Below are positions 20,518-29,083 of a stretch of DNA of 64,000 nt, piece after piece. The notes beneath the pieces are model-generated. The model did not search any database and was not told the origin of the DNA. It saw nothing but the letters and a program-made list of their open reading frames with translations. A program made the translations under genes and the position numbers. Positions within the stretch are counted from its first letter, which is position 1. Each line of letters opens with the position of its first letter. The stretch comes from Micromonospora cabrerizensis (GTDB taxonomy: Bacteria > Actinomycetota > Actinomycetes > Mycobacteriales > Micromonosporaceae), in assembly GCF_022230955.1 (NCBI RefSeq), contig NZ_JAKKFI010000053.1:124001-188000 (forward strand). The letters run 5' to 3'.

Positions 20518-20536
20518 TTGTTATCGCTCCCAACAA
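20518..20536 (+). promoter_or_regulatory. Inverted repeat, candidate operator of the sugar ABC operon
   Basis: TTGTT-N9-AACAA (TTGTTATCGCTCCCAACAA), 100 bp before the binding-protein gene. It resembles LacI/ROK-type operators with a central TCGC. The likely ligand is the ROK repressor encoded at the end of the operon. Confidence 0.45.
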
Positions 20537-20635
20537 ACTTGGCACCTGCGCGGTCTTGTGGATCCGGTGTGACGCGAAATACGTTGCCGGACACAACAAA
20601 ACAACACCTCCCCCACCCCCGAAAGGACCCTGCAC

Positions 20636-21724
20636 ATGCGTAAGGGGATCCTCACCATCGCCGCCGTGGGCCTGCTCACGACCGGCGGCTTGACCGCCTG
20701 TGGCGACGACTCCGGCTCCGGCTCGGCCGACTCCGCCAAGACTCCCAAGATCGGCGTGATCCTCCCGGACAGCAAGTCCTCGGCCCGGTGGGAGACCGCA
20801 GACCGTCGGTTCCTGGAAGAGGCCTTCAAGGCCGCCGGCGTCCAGTACGACATCCAGAACGCCCAGAACGACAAGACCGCCTTCCAGACCATCGCCGACC
20901 AGATGATCACCGGTGGCGTCACCGCCCTGATGATCGTCAACCTGGACTCCGGCACCGGCAAGGCCGTGCTCGACAAGGCCAAGTCGCAGGGCGTTGCCAC
21001 GATCGACTACGACCGGCTCACCCTCGGCGGCTCCGCCCAGTACTACGTGAGCTTCGACAACGAGACCGTCGGCAAGCTCCAGGGCGAGGGCCTGTCGAAG
21101 TGCCTGACCGAGAAGGGCGCCAAGAACCCCGTCGTGGCGTACCTGAACGGCTCCCCCACCGACAACAACGCCACCCTGTTCAAGGCCGGCTACGACTCGG
21201 TGCTGAAGCCGAAGTTCGACGCCAAGGAGTACGTCAAGGGCCCCGAGGACGCCGTGCCGGCGTGGGACAACGCCCAGGCCGCGACGATCTTCGAGCAGCA
21301 GCTCACCAAGGCGAGCGGCAAGATCGACGGTGTGCTGGCCGCCAACGACGGTCTCGGCAACGCCGCCATCTCGATCCTCAAGAAGAACAAGCTCAACGGC
21401 AAGGTGCCGGTGACCGGGCAGGACGCCAGCACCGAGGGTCTGCAGAACATCCTCGCCGGCGACCAGTGCATGACCGTCTACAAGGCGGTTCGGGAAGAGG
21501 CCAAGGCCGCCTCCGACCTGGCCATCGCGCTCGCCAAGGGCGAGAAGAAGGAGACCGGCCAGACGGTGAAGGACGGTGACCGGGACGTCCCCTCGGTGCT
21601 GCTCACCCCGAAGGCCATCTACAAGGACAGCGTCAAGGACGTCATCGCCGACGGCTACGTGACCAAGGAAGAGGTCTGCACCGCGGCGTACGCCAAGTTC
21701 TGCGCCGAAGCCGGCATCAGCTGA
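20636..21724 (+). CDS. Sugar ABC transporter substrate-binding lipoprotein (xylose/ribose type)
   Basis: 362 residues. ATG 20636 follows GAAAGGA. The lipoprotein signal ends in LTAC (Cys22). The mature protein is a periplasmic-binding-protein type I fold close to XylF: IGVILPDSKSSARWETADRRF, a GGVTALMIVNLD segment, VSFDNETVGKLQGE, VLAANDGLGNAA and VPVTGQDASTEGLQNILAGDQCMTVYK. It binds a pentose or hexose outside the membrane. A strong hairpin directly after the gene favours higher expression than of the membrane components. Confidence 0.92.
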   Translation: MRKGILTIAAVGLLTTGGLTACGDDSGSGSADSAKTPKIGVILPDSKSSARWETADRRFLEEAFKAAGVQYDIQNAQNDKTAFQTIADQMITGGVTALMIVNLDSGTGKAVLDKAKSQGVATIDYDRLTLGGSAQYYVSFDNETVGKLQGEGLSKCLTEKGAKNPVVAYLNGSPTDNNATLFKAGYDSVLKPKFDAKEYVKGPEDAVPAWDNAQAATIFEQQLTKASGKIDGVLAANDGLGNAAISILKKNKLNGKVPVTGQDASTEGLQNILAGDQCMTVYKAVREEAKAASDLAIALAKGEKKETGQTVKDGDRDVPSVLLTPKAIYKDSVKDVIADGYVTKEEVCTAAYAKFCAEAGIS

Positions 21725-21756
21725 CCGACGCCGCAGTACCCGTCGGAACGACCATC

Positions 21757-21794
21757 GCCGCCCGGCACGGGAGCACCCTCCCGTGCCGGGCGGC
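21757..21794 (+). terminator. Attenuating hairpin after the binding-protein gene
   Basis: A perfect 17-bp stem (21757-21773 with 21778-21794) with a four-base loop, between binding-protein and ATPase genes. It acts as a partial terminator or 3' stabiliser, as in many ABC operons. Confidence 0.75.
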
Positions 21795-21839
21795 GCCCGC
21801 CGGACGGGCCCCGACCCTCCCTTAAGAAGGAGACCCCCC

Positions 21840-22658
21840 GTGTCCGCGACCCCCTTGCTGGAACTCCGCGGGATCGACAAGAGCTTCGGTCCTGTCCAGG
21901 TGCTCCGCGACGTCGCCCTGACCGTCCACCCGGGCGAAGTGACCGCACTGGTCGGCGACAACGGCGCCGGCAAGTCGACCCTGGTGAAGTGCATCAGCGG
22001 CATCCACCCCACCGACGCTGGCGAGTTCCTGTTCAACGGTGAACCGGTACACATTGGCAGCCCCCGCGACGCCGCCGCACTCGGCATCGAGGTCGTCTAC
22101 CAGGATCTCGCGCTCTGCGACAACCTGGACATCGTGCAGAACATGTTCCTGGGCCGGGAGAGGCGCAGCGGCATCGTCCTGGACGAGCCGACCATGGAAC
22201 AACTCGCCGCGGAGACGCTGGCGGGGCTCTCCATCCGCACCGTCACCTCGCTGCGTCAGCACGTGTCCAGCCTCTCCGGCGGCCAGCGCCAGACCGTGGC
22301 CATCGCCAAGGCGGTGCTGTGGAACAGCAAGCTGGTCATCCTGGACGAGCCCACCGCGGCGCTCGGTGTGGCACAGACCGCGCAGGTGCTCGAACTGGTC
22401 CGCCGCCTCGCCGACAACGGCCTGGCCGTGGTGCTCATCTCGCACAACATGAACGACGTCTTCGCCGTGTCGGACCGGATCGCCGCGCTCTACCTCGGCC
22501 AGATGGTCGCCCAGGTGAAGACCACTGACATCACCCACGCCCAGGTGGTCGAGCTGATCACCGCCGGGCGCTCGGGCGGGCTCGGCCTCGCCACCGACCC
22601 GAGCAGCAACGGCGACGGCGCGCAGCCGGCCGACTCGACCTCAGGAGGCCTCCGATGA
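21840..22658 (+). CDS. Sugar ABC transporter ATP-binding protein
   Basis: A 272-residue single-cassette ATPase. GTG 21840 follows AAGAAGGAGA; an in-frame upstream ATG lies in the hairpin. Walker A GDNGAGKST (39-47), Q-loop VVYQDLALCDN, signature LSGGQRQ, Walker B LVILDEPTAALG and switch His ISHNMND are intact. Family members such as XylG/RbsA usually have two cassettes (about 500 aa); this one has one and must dimerise. The last four bases overlap the permease start (ATGA). Confidence 0.93.
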   Translation: MSATPLLELRGIDKSFGPVQVLRDVALTVHPGEVTALVGDNGAGKSTLVKCISGIHPTDAGEFLFNGEPVHIGSPRDAAALGIEVVYQDLALCDNLDIVQNMFLGRERRSGIVLDEPTMEQLAAETLAGLSIRTVTSLRQHVSSLSGGQRQTVAIAKAVLWNSKLVILDEPTAALGVAQTAQVLELVRRLADNGLAVVLISHNMNDVFAVSDRIAALYLGQMVAQVKTTDITHAQVVELITAGRSGGLGLATDPSSNGDGAQPADSTSGGLR

Positions 22659-23917
22659 CCGCGACCGCCGTGCGGAAGGACGGCCCGGCGGCCGTCACAC
22701 CACCGCCAACCATCGGGGGGCACGCCCGCAGCTACTGGAGCCGGGTACGCGGTGGCGACGTCGGCGCGCTCCCGGCCGTGCTCGGCCTGATCGTGCTCTG
22801 CACCGTCTTCGCGATCATGCGGCCGTCGTCGTTCCTGTCGGCCGGCAACTTCGCCAACCTCTTCACCCAGGGCGCGGCGGTCACGCTGATCGCGATGGGC
22901 CTGGTCTTCGTGCTGCTGCTCGGCGAGATCGACCTGTCCGCAGGCTTCGCCAGCGGCGTCTGCGCGGCGGTGCTGGCCAATGTGGTCACCGTGCTCGGTT
23001 ACCCCTGGTGGGTCGCCGTGCTCGCCGCGGTCGCCACCGGCGTGCTCATCGGCACCAGCCTCGGCCTGCTGGTCGCCAAGATCGGCATTCCGTCCTTCGT
23101 GGTCACCCTCGCCGGTTTCCTCGCCTTCCAGGGCATCGTGCTGCTGCTCGTGAAGGAGGGCACCAACATCTCCGTACGCGACGACGTGCTGGTCGCCATC
23201 GCGAACCGCAACCTCGCGCCCATCCTGGGCTGGTCGTTGGCCGCCCTCGCGGTCGTCGGCTACGCGGCGGTGCAACTGCTGCGCTACCGCAACCGGGTGG
23301 CCCGTGGCCTGATCACCGACCCGATCGCGGTGGTGGCCCTGCGGATCGGCGGGCTCGCCGTCATCCTCGGCGCCGCGGTGTACGTCCTCAACCTGGAGCG
23401 CAGCCGCAACGTCCTGATCGTCTCGCTCAAGGGTGTACCGATCGTGGTGCCGGTCATCGCGGTACTGCTGATCATCTGGACCTTCGTGCTGCAACGCACC
23501 AGCTACGGCCGACACATCTACGCCGTCGGCGGCAACCGGGAAGCGGCCCGCCGGGCCGGCATCGAGGTCGACCGGATCCGGATCTCGGTCTTCGTGATCT
23601 GCTCGTCGATGGCCGCCATCGGTGGCATCGTGGCGGCCAGCCGGGCCAACTCCGTCGACCCGAACACCGGGGGCAGTAACGTACTGCTCTACGCGGTCGG
23701 CGCGGCGGTGATCGGCGGCACCAGCCTCTTCGGTGGCAAGGGCCGGGTCCTCGACGCCGTGCTCGGCGGCGCGGTGGTCGCGGTCATCGAAAACGGAATG
23801 GGCCTGATGGGGTACAGCGCGGGAATCAAGTACGTGGTCACCGGCGTCGTGCTGCTGCTCGCCGCCAGCGTCGACGCGCTCTCCCGCCGCCGCGCGGCAG
23901 CCACCGGCACCCGCTGA
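22655..23917 (+). CDS. Sugar ABC transporter permease (XylH/RbsC type)
   Basis: A 420-residue integral membrane protein with about ten helices. ATG 22655 overlaps the ATPase stop. Typical segments are the MRPSSFLSAGNFANLFTQ loop, LLGEIDLSAGFASG, IGIPSFVVTLAGFLAFQGIVLLL, the EAA-like GGNREAARRAGIEVDRIRI and GGTSLFGGKGRVLDAVLGG. It forms the membrane channel with the ATPase and receives sugar from the lipoprotein. Confidence 0.93.
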   Translation: MTATAVRKDGPAAVTPPPTIGGHARSYWSRVRGGDVGALPAVLGLIVLCTVFAIMRPSSFLSAGNFANLFTQGAAVTLIAMGLVFVLLLGEIDLSAGFASGVCAAVLANVVTVLGYPWWVAVLAAVATGVLIGTSLGLLVAKIGIPSFVVTLAGFLAFQGIVLLLVKEGTNISVRDDVLVAIANRNLAPILGWSLAALAVVGYAAVQLLRYRNRVARGLITDPIAVVALRIGGLAVILGAAVYVLNLERSRNVLIVSLKGVPIVVPVIAVLLIIWTFVLQRTSYGRHIYAVGGNREAARRAGIEVDRIRISVFVICSSMAAIGGIVAASRANSVDPNTGGSNVLLYAVGAAVIGGTSLFGGKGRVLDAVLGGAVVAVIENGMGLMGYSAGIKYVVTGVVLLLAASVDALSRRRAAATGTR

Positions 23918-23937
23918 CCGCGGGAGGTAGCACCACG

Positions 23938-25119
23938 ATGCGCCCAGGACCGAGCCAGGACGACGTCCGACGGCAGAACCTCGGGGCTCTGCTGAGGCAT
24001 GTGCACGTCCACGGGGCGACCACACGCGCCGAACTGACCACCACGCTGGGCCTCAACCGCAGCACCATCGGCGCGCTCACCGCCGACCTGTCCGCCGTGG
24101 GGCTGGTCAGCGAAGGCGCGCCGAAGGAGACCGGCCGGGCCGGGCGACCGTCACTGGTCGTCCGGCCCGAGTCGGCCCGGGTCTACGCGTACGCGTACTC
24201 CGTGGAGGTGGACCGACTGCGCGCCGCCCGGATCGGGTTGGGTGGGGCGGTCCTGGACCGCCGCGACCTGGACAGACCACGAGGCCTGCTGGCCGCGGAG
24301 GCCGCGCCGCTGCTGGCCGGGGCGGTCAAGGAGATGCAGCAGTTGGTGCCGGCAGACGCGATCTGCGTCGGCGCCGGTGTCGCGGTCTGCGGCATGGTCC
24401 GCCGGGACGACGGCCTGGTCCGGCTCGGGCCGACCACCGGCTGGGTGGACGAGCCGATCGGCGCGGCCCTCGCCGACGAGCTGGGCATCGACGTGCCGGT
24501 CACGGTGGGCAACGTGGCCGACGTCGCCGCGTTCGCCGAGCACGCACGGGGTGTCGCGGCCGGTTGCGACAACGTCCTCTACCTGTACGGCGACGTCGGC
24601 GTGGGCGCCGGCATCATCGCCGGCGGACGCCGGCTGACCGGCCACGGTGGATACGGCGGCGAGGTCGGCCACATGAAGGTGGTCCGCGACGGCCGGCCCT
24701 GCGAGTGCGGCTCCCGGGGCTGCTGGGAGACCGAGATCGGCGAGCACGGTCTGCTCCGGGCCGCCGGACGCTCCGACGCCCGGGGTCGCGACGCGCTGCT
24801 GGCCGTCTTCGACGCCGCCGACCGGGGTGACGCCCGAGCCCAGACGGCGGTCCGCCAGGCCGGCGACTGGCTCGGCTTCGGGGTCGCGAACCTGGTGAAC
24901 ATCTTCAACCCCGAGATGGTCATCTTCGGCGGCACCATGCGCGACCTCTACCTCGCCGCGGCGGCCCAGATCCGCAGCCGGCTCAACTCCAACGCGCTCG
25001 GCGCCTGCCTGGAGCACGTCCGGCTGCGCACACCCAAGCTGGGGGCGGACGCCCCCCTGATCGGGGCGGCCGAGCTGGCCTTCGAACGACTCCTCGCCGA
25101 CCCCCTCGACGTGGGCTGA
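23938..25119 (+). CDS. ROK-family transcriptional repressor
   Basis: 393 residues; ATG 23938 follows GGGAGG. N-terminal winged HTH (about 8-75, TTRAELTTTLGLNRSTIGALTADL) and a C-terminal ROK sugar-kinase-like fold with the zinc motif CECGSRGCWE and HGGYGGEVGHM. The kinase ATP motif is only partly kept, as is usual for ROK repressors. It lies 20 bp after the permease gene and probably represses the operon in the absence of the sugar. Confidence 0.92.
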   Translation: MRPGPSQDDVRRQNLGALLRHVHVHGATTRAELTTTLGLNRSTIGALTADLSAVGLVSEGAPKETGRAGRPSLVVRPESARVYAYAYSVEVDRLRAARIGLGGAVLDRRDLDRPRGLLAAEAAPLLAGAVKEMQQLVPADAICVGAGVAVCGMVRRDDGLVRLGPTTGWVDEPIGAALADELGIDVPVTVGNVADVAAFAEHARGVAAGCDNVLYLYGDVGVGAGIIAGGRRLTGHGGYGGEVGHMKVVRDGRPCECGSRGCWETEIGEHGLLRAAGRSDARGRDALLAVFDAADRGDARAQTAVRQAGDWLGFGVANLVNIFNPEMVIFGGTMRDLYLAAAAQIRSRLNSNALGACLEHVRLRTPKLGADAPLIGAAELAFERLLADPLDVG

Positions 25120-25138
25120 CCCGCGTACGCTGTCCGGC

Positions 25139-25435
25139 GTGGATGTCGAGCTGCGCGCCTCCGACGACGACCGCAACCGGGTGGTCGCCGAGCTGCACCG
25201 GCACACCGCGGCGGGCCGGCTGACCCTCGACGAGTTCTCCGATCGGGCGGGTGCGGTGTGGACCGCCCGCACCCTCGGTGACCTGGCCGCGCTGACCCGC
25301 GATCTGCCGGCACTGGCCGACCCGCCCGGTGACGGCGACGCCGTCGGGCACGGGCGCCGCGAGCTGCTGATGCTCTTCGCCGCCGCCGCGCTCACCCTGC
25401 TGCTGCTCGGCGGCTTCCTCGCCATCACCCGCTGA
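25139..25435 (+). CDS. DUF1707 domain membrane protein
   Basis: 98 residues; start GTG 25139 with no ribosome site, perhaps leaderless. The DUF1707 segment (LRASDDDRNRVVAEL...GRLTLDEFSDR) covers about 4-55, followed by one transmembrane helix (about 72-95, LLMLFAAAALTLLLLGGFLAI). The function is unknown; DUF1707 is common in actinobacterial small membrane proteins. Confidence 0.85.
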   Translation: MDVELRASDDDRNRVVAELHRHTAAGRLTLDEFSDRAGAVWTARTLGDLAALTRDLPALADPPGDGDAVGHGRRELLMLFAAAALTLLLLGGFLAITR

Positions 25436-25452
25436 TCCGGATCGTCAACCGA

Positions 25453-25480
25453 TGAACTGATCGTGCGACCAGTCCGTATC
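25453..25480 (+). promoter_or_regulatory. Candidate ECF-sigma promoter of the DUF4142 gene
   Basis: TGAAC (25453-25457), 17 bases, then CGTATC (25475-25480), 81 bp before the start codon. The -35 GAAC and -10 CGTA are typical of ECF sigma promoters. Confidence 0.45.
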
Positions 25481-25560
25481 AGTGGGCGGACGGGCAGCCG
25501 GGAGCGTATGGCTGTCCGGTCCCGACGCGTTTCGGTCCGGACCGAGGAGGCACCACAGAC

Positions 25561-26304
25561 ATGGCACCGCTCAGATCCGCCCATCGCCGACTGGGCAACC
25601 GGACCCACCGAGCGGCGATGCTGCTCGTCGCGATCGTCGCGGGGATCGGTGTCCTGCCCGGTATGGCCATGGCCGCGCCCGCCGGCGGCGGGCAGCAGCT
25701 CAACGCCGCCGACATGACACTGCTCAACGGGGTACGGCTGGCCGGGCTGTGGGAGATGCCAGCCGGTCAGATGGCCGCCGAGAAGGGGCAGTCGGCCAAG
25801 GTCCGGGAGATCGGTGCCGGCATCGCCAGTGAGCACCAGAAGCTCGACCAGCTCGTCGTCGACGCGGCCAACAAGCTGGGCGCGACGATCCCCAGCGAGC
25901 CGACGGCCGAGCAGAAGGGCTGGCTGGCGGAGATGCAGAAGGCCTCCGGCGCCCGATTCGACCAGATCTTCGTCACCCGGCTCCGGGTCGCCCACGGCAA
26001 GATCTTCCCGGTGATCGGGGCGGTGCGGGCCAGCACCCGGGACGCCACGGTCCGCAAGCTCTGCGACGACTCCAACGGCTTCGTGATGCACCACATGCAG
26101 ATGCTGGAGAGCACCGGTCTGGTGCGCTGGCCGGAGCTGCCCCCGGCCGCGCTGCCCGCCCCGGGTGAGGACGGTCTGCTGGCCGCCGCCTCCGCCAACG
26201 CCGGCCCTCAGGTCGGTGTCAGCAGCACCGTCGTCTGGCTGGTCTTCCTCGCCGCGCTGGGCACCGGTGGCATCGCCACCTACCGGATGCTGCGCCGCAC
26301 CTGA
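25561..26304 (+). CDS. Secreted/membrane-anchored DUF4142 protein
   Basis: 247 residues; ATG 25561 follows a GGAGG-like site. A Sec signal (cleavage near AMAAPAGG, residue 40) is followed by a four-helix DUF4142 domain (about 46-190) with histidines in EHQKLD, AHGKIF and HHMQMLE that could bind metal (ferritin-like superfamily). A C-terminal transmembrane helix (about 218-240) and Arg-rich tail RMLRRT anchor it. Such proteins are often stress induced; the ECF-like promoter upstream fits this. Confidence 0.83.
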   Translation: MAPLRSAHRRLGNRTHRAAMLLVAIVAGIGVLPGMAMAAPAGGGQQLNAADMTLLNGVRLAGLWEMPAGQMAAEKGQSAKVREIGAGIASEHQKLDQLVVDAANKLGATIPSEPTAEQKGWLAEMQKASGARFDQIFVTRLRVAHGKIFPVIGAVRASTRDATVRKLCDDSNGFVMHHMQMLESTGLVRWPELPPAALPAPGEDGLLAAASANAGPQVGVSSTVVWLVFLAALGTGGIATYRMLRRT

Positions 26305-26335
26305 CCATCGGCGGTGACCCCGTTGGTGGCTCGCG

Positions 26336-26590
26336 TCAGCGGTCGACCTGGGTGAAGTCCCAGGAGTGCGGGGCGCGGGCCACCAGCAGGGCAGGCGGGT
26401 CGGGCAGCGGCCGCGGGTTGCTGCGCCACTTGGAGATGACCACCACGCGATGGTCGGTGGACGAGAAGACCTCGCTGGAGACGTGCAGCGGGTCGTGCTC
26501 CAACTCGGGCAGGGCGGTGTCGCACACCCAGGTGATCAGGTCGGCGACGCCGTACGCCTCGGCGCGCGCCTCCCACATCCGTACGATCAT
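26336..26590 (-). CDS. Conserved small protein downstream of tsaD
   Basis: 84 residues from ATG 26590, which has GGGAG at a good distance; a GTG at 26608 overlapping the tsaD stop would add six residues. The sequence MIVRMWEARAEAY...LPELEHDPLHVSSEVFSSTDHRVVVISKW resembles the ferredoxin-like fold of antibiotic-biosynthesis-monooxygenase (ABM) proteins. It has no catalytic signature that I can identify. It is translationally coupled to tsaD. Function unknown. Confidence 0.7.
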   Translation of the reverse strand: MIVRMWEARAEAYGVADLITWVCDTALPELEHDPLHVSSEVFSSTDHRVVVISKWRSNPRPLPDPPALLVARAPHSWDFTQVDR

Positions 26591-26604
26591 GTCCGGCGCT
26601 CCCG

Positions 26605-27651
26605 TCACACGCTGACCGTGGTCAACGGCAGTGCCGAATCGGCGGGGAGGTCCAGTCGGCTCGGCGCGACCCCGGCGGCCACCAGGTGCGAACCGAGCGC
26701 GGCCACCATCGCACCGTTGTCGGTGCAGAGCTTCGGCCGGGGCACCCGAACCTGGATGCCGTACTTCTCGGCCCGCTGCTCGGCCATCGCCCGCAGCCGC
26801 GAGTTCGCCGCCACTCCCCCACCGATCACCAGGGTCTCGATGCCCTGGGCGCGGCAGGCGGCGAGCGCCTTGCTGGTCAGGACGTCACAGACCGCCTCCT
26901 GGAAGGACGCGGACACGTCGGCCACCGGCACCGGCTCACCGGCACGCTGACGCGCCTCGACCCACCGGGCCACCGCCGTCTTCAGGCCGGAGAACGAGAA
27001 GTCGTACCGGTGGGCGGCGAGGTCCTTCGCGGCGGTCAGGCCACGTGGGAAGGCGATCGCGGCAGCGTCGCCGGCCCGGGCCTCCCGGTCGATCGGCGGA
27101 CCGCCCGGAAACGGCAGCCCGAGCAGCCGGGCGACCTTGTCGAACGCCTCGCCGGCCGCGTCGTCGATGGTGGCGCCCAGCGGGGTGACGCCCCGGGCCA
27201 GGTCGTCGACGAGCAGCAGGGACGAGTGCCCGCCGGACACCAGCAGCGCGATGGCGGGTTCGGGCAGTGGGCCGTGCTCAAGGGTGTCCACCGCGACGTG
27301 GGCGGCGAGGTGGTTGACGCCGTAGATGGGTTTCTCGGCGGCGACCGCGTACCCCTTGGCGGCGGCGACACCGACCAGCAGCGCGCCCGCCAGACCAGGC
27401 CCGGAGGTGACCGCGATCGCGTCGATGTCGGCCAGGGTGACTCCGGCCTCGGTGAGGGCCCGGTCCATGGTGGGCACGATGGCCTCCAGGTGTGCCCGAC
27501 TGGCCACCTCGGGCACCACACCCCCGAACCGGGCGTGCTCCTCGACGCTGGAGGCGAGCGCGTCGGCCAGCAGGGTGTGCCCCCGCACGATGCCGACGCC
27601 GGTCTCGTCGCAGGAGGTCTCGATACCCAGGATCAGCGGTTCGTCAGCCAT
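26605..27651 (-). CDS. tsaD: tRNA N6-adenosine threonylcarbamoyltransferase TsaD
   Basis: A 348-residue ASKHA-fold enzyme that transfers the threonylcarbamoyl group to A37 of ANN-decoding tRNAs (t6A). ATG 27651 begins [18 protein letters not shown]. The metal-binding HLAAH (His114, His118), [17 protein letters not shown] [14 protein letters not shown] and [11 protein letters not shown] are intact. It overlaps rimI by eight bases and acts with TsaB and TsaE, encoded in the same cluster. Confidence 0.97.
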   Translation of the reverse strand: MADEPLILGIETSCDETGVGIVRGHTLLADALASSVEEHARFGGVVPEVASRAHLEAIVPTMDRALTEAGVTLADIDAIAVTSGPGLAGALLVGVAAAKGYAVAAEKPIYGVNHLAAHVAVDTLEHGPLPEPAIALLVSGGHSSLLLVDDLARGVTPLGATIDDAAGEAFDKVARLLGLPFPGGPPIDREARAGDAAAIAFPRGLTAAKDLAAHRYDFSFSGLKTAVARWVEARQRAGEPVPVADVSASFQEAVCDVLTSKALAACRAQGIETLVIGGGVAANSRLRAMAEQRAEKYGIQVRVPRPKLCTDNGAMVAALGSHLVAAGVAPSRLDLPADSALPLTTVSV

Positions 27652-28126
27652 GGTCGTGTGGTCCGTTCCCGGTCGGCTCGGCGTCGCGCCGCATGACCAG
27701 CGCGTCGGTGTTGCTCGGTTGGTAGTAGCCGCGCCGCACCCCGATCGGCTCGAACCCGTACGTCGCGTAGAGCCGCTGGGCTGCGGCGTTGTCCACGGCG
27801 ACCTCCAGCAGGGTGCTGCGGGCGTCACGCCGGGCCGCCTCGGCGAGCAGTTCCTCCAGCAGGGCACGGCCGACGCCGCGTCGCTGGGCGTCCCGGCGGA
27901 CGGCGATGTTCTGCACCCACACCTCGTCCGGAGGAACCCCGGCGAGACCGGCGTAACCGAGCACCGCGCCTTCCCCGTCGACGGCGACCCGGTAGTGGTG
28001 TCCGTTGGCCAGCTCGCTCCAGAACATGGCCGGCGACCACTGCTCGGCGCCGAACAGGTCCGCCTCGATCGGCAGCACGTCGTCGATGTGCCACCAACGG
28101 AACGGGACGAGTCGTACCGCCGTCAT
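27644..28126 (-). CDS. rimI: Ribosomal protein S18-alanine N-acetyltransferase RimI
   Basis: A 160-residue GNAT acetyltransferase. ATG 28126. The acetyl-CoA motif [18 protein letters not shown] and the C-terminal [27 protein letters not shown] are typical RimI. It overlaps tsaD and tsaB at both ends, the usual tsaB-rimI-tsaD arrangement. The true substrate in actinobacteria may be broader than ribosomal S18. Confidence 0.9.
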   Translation of the reverse strand: MTAVRLVPFRWWHIDDVLPIEADLFGAEQWSPAMFWSELANGHHYRVAVDGEGAVLGYAGLAGVPPDEVWVQNIAVRRDAQRRGVGRALLEELLAEAARRDARSTLLEVAVDNAAAQRLYATYGFEPIGVRRGYYQPSNTDALVMRRDAEPTGNGPHDHG

Positions 28127-28800
28127 GGCAGGACCGGTTTACGGCCGGTCGCCGCCACCGCGTCGGGACGGCGCAGGTAGAGCGGGGTGAGCCGCTCACT
28201 GGACGCACCCGCCCGGATCCGCTCGGCGGCGAGCAGCGCCAGCACGGTGGCGTCCGGGTACCGGGGCTCGACCCGGACGGGCAGGTCCAGGATCTCGGCG
28301 TACCGGTGCGCCCCGTCCCCGACCGCGATCGTCGCGCCCAGCTCCCGGGCGCGCGCGGCGGCGACCGACGGCGTGGACACCTCAGGCCCGACGATCCGCT
28401 GGCCCGCACCGTCGTAGACGGCCCAGTAGAGCTCCTTGCGCCGGGCATCACTGGCGGCCAGCACCGGCTCACCGGACGCCGCCGGGTAGCCGATGGCGTC
28501 CAGCGAGCAGACGCCGTACGTGGGGATGCCGAGCACCTGGCCCATCGTCGCGGCGGTGACCAGGCCGACCCGCAGCCCGGTGAACGGCCCCGGGCCGAGC
28601 CCGGCGACGACGGCGGTCAGGTCACGTGGGCGCGCGTCGGCGTCGGCGAGGACCGCGTCCACCTGGGGAGCGAGCAGTTCGCCGTGCGCGCGGGCATCGA
28701 CCGTGCACCGGTACGCCCGGGACACGACATCATCCGCCGAGACCTCCACCAGCGCTGCGGTCACCGCAGGGGTCGAGCTGTCCACCACGAGTACGAGCAC
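28123..28800 (-). CDS. tsaB: tRNA threonylcarbamoyladenosine biosynthesis protein TsaB
   Basis: About 225 residues from GTG 28800 (VLVLVVDSSTPAVTAALVE); the next in-frame GTG, 28827, would add nine unconserved residues. ASKHA fold with GLGPGPFTGLRVGLVTA. TsaB is the scaffold partner of TsaD and lacks its metal site. The four-base ATGA overlap with rimI indicates coupling. Confidence 0.93.
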   Translation of the reverse strand: MLVLVVDSSTPAVTAALVEVSADDVVSRAYRCTVDARAHGELLAPQVDAVLADADARPRDLTAVVAGLGPGPFTGLRVGLVTAATMGQVLGIPTYGVCSLDAIGYPAASGEPVLAASDARRKELYWAVYDGAGQRIVGPEVSTPSVAAARARELGATIAVGDGAHRYAEILDLPVRVEPRYPDATVLALLAAERIRAGASSERLTPLYLRRPDAVAATGRKPVLP

Positions 28801-28911
28801 GGTAAGCCAGCCTAGCCGCCCCGCCACGGCCCCCGGTCACGCCCCGCCCTCAGCCGCCCCAGCCCCACCGCTCTCGGGGACGCTCCGGCTTGGGCGGCGG
28901 ACATCTCAACA

Positions 28912-28957
28912 AGCGCTATACCTCTGGGTCATATTTATGACTCAGAGGTATAGCGCT
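28912..28957. promoter_or_regulatory. 46-bp AT-rich palindrome upstream of the XRE gene
   Basis: Two 21-base arms (28912-28932 and 28937-28957) are complementary except for one position and flank a four-base loop ATTT. The core AGCGCTATACCTCTG is much poorer in G+C than its surroundings. It is a probable operator for autoregulation by the XRE protein encoded 126 bp downstream, or the trace of a mobile element. The 283-bp gap between tsaB and the XRE gene contains nothing else I can identify. Confidence 0.8.
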
Positions 28958-29083
28958 CATCAGGGAAAGGCCCGCCACGAAGGGCATTCGACCCGCTCTC
29001 CCGGGAACCCGCCCGACAGCCGGCCAGTCGTGAATCAGCCTCAGCGGTATCGGATGGGGCCCAGCCTGGTTCACCATCCCGAG

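Noticed and set aside
24151..26094. Minus-strand open frame across the ROK and DUF4142 genes
   Set aside because: It covers several real plus-strand genes and shows no domain.
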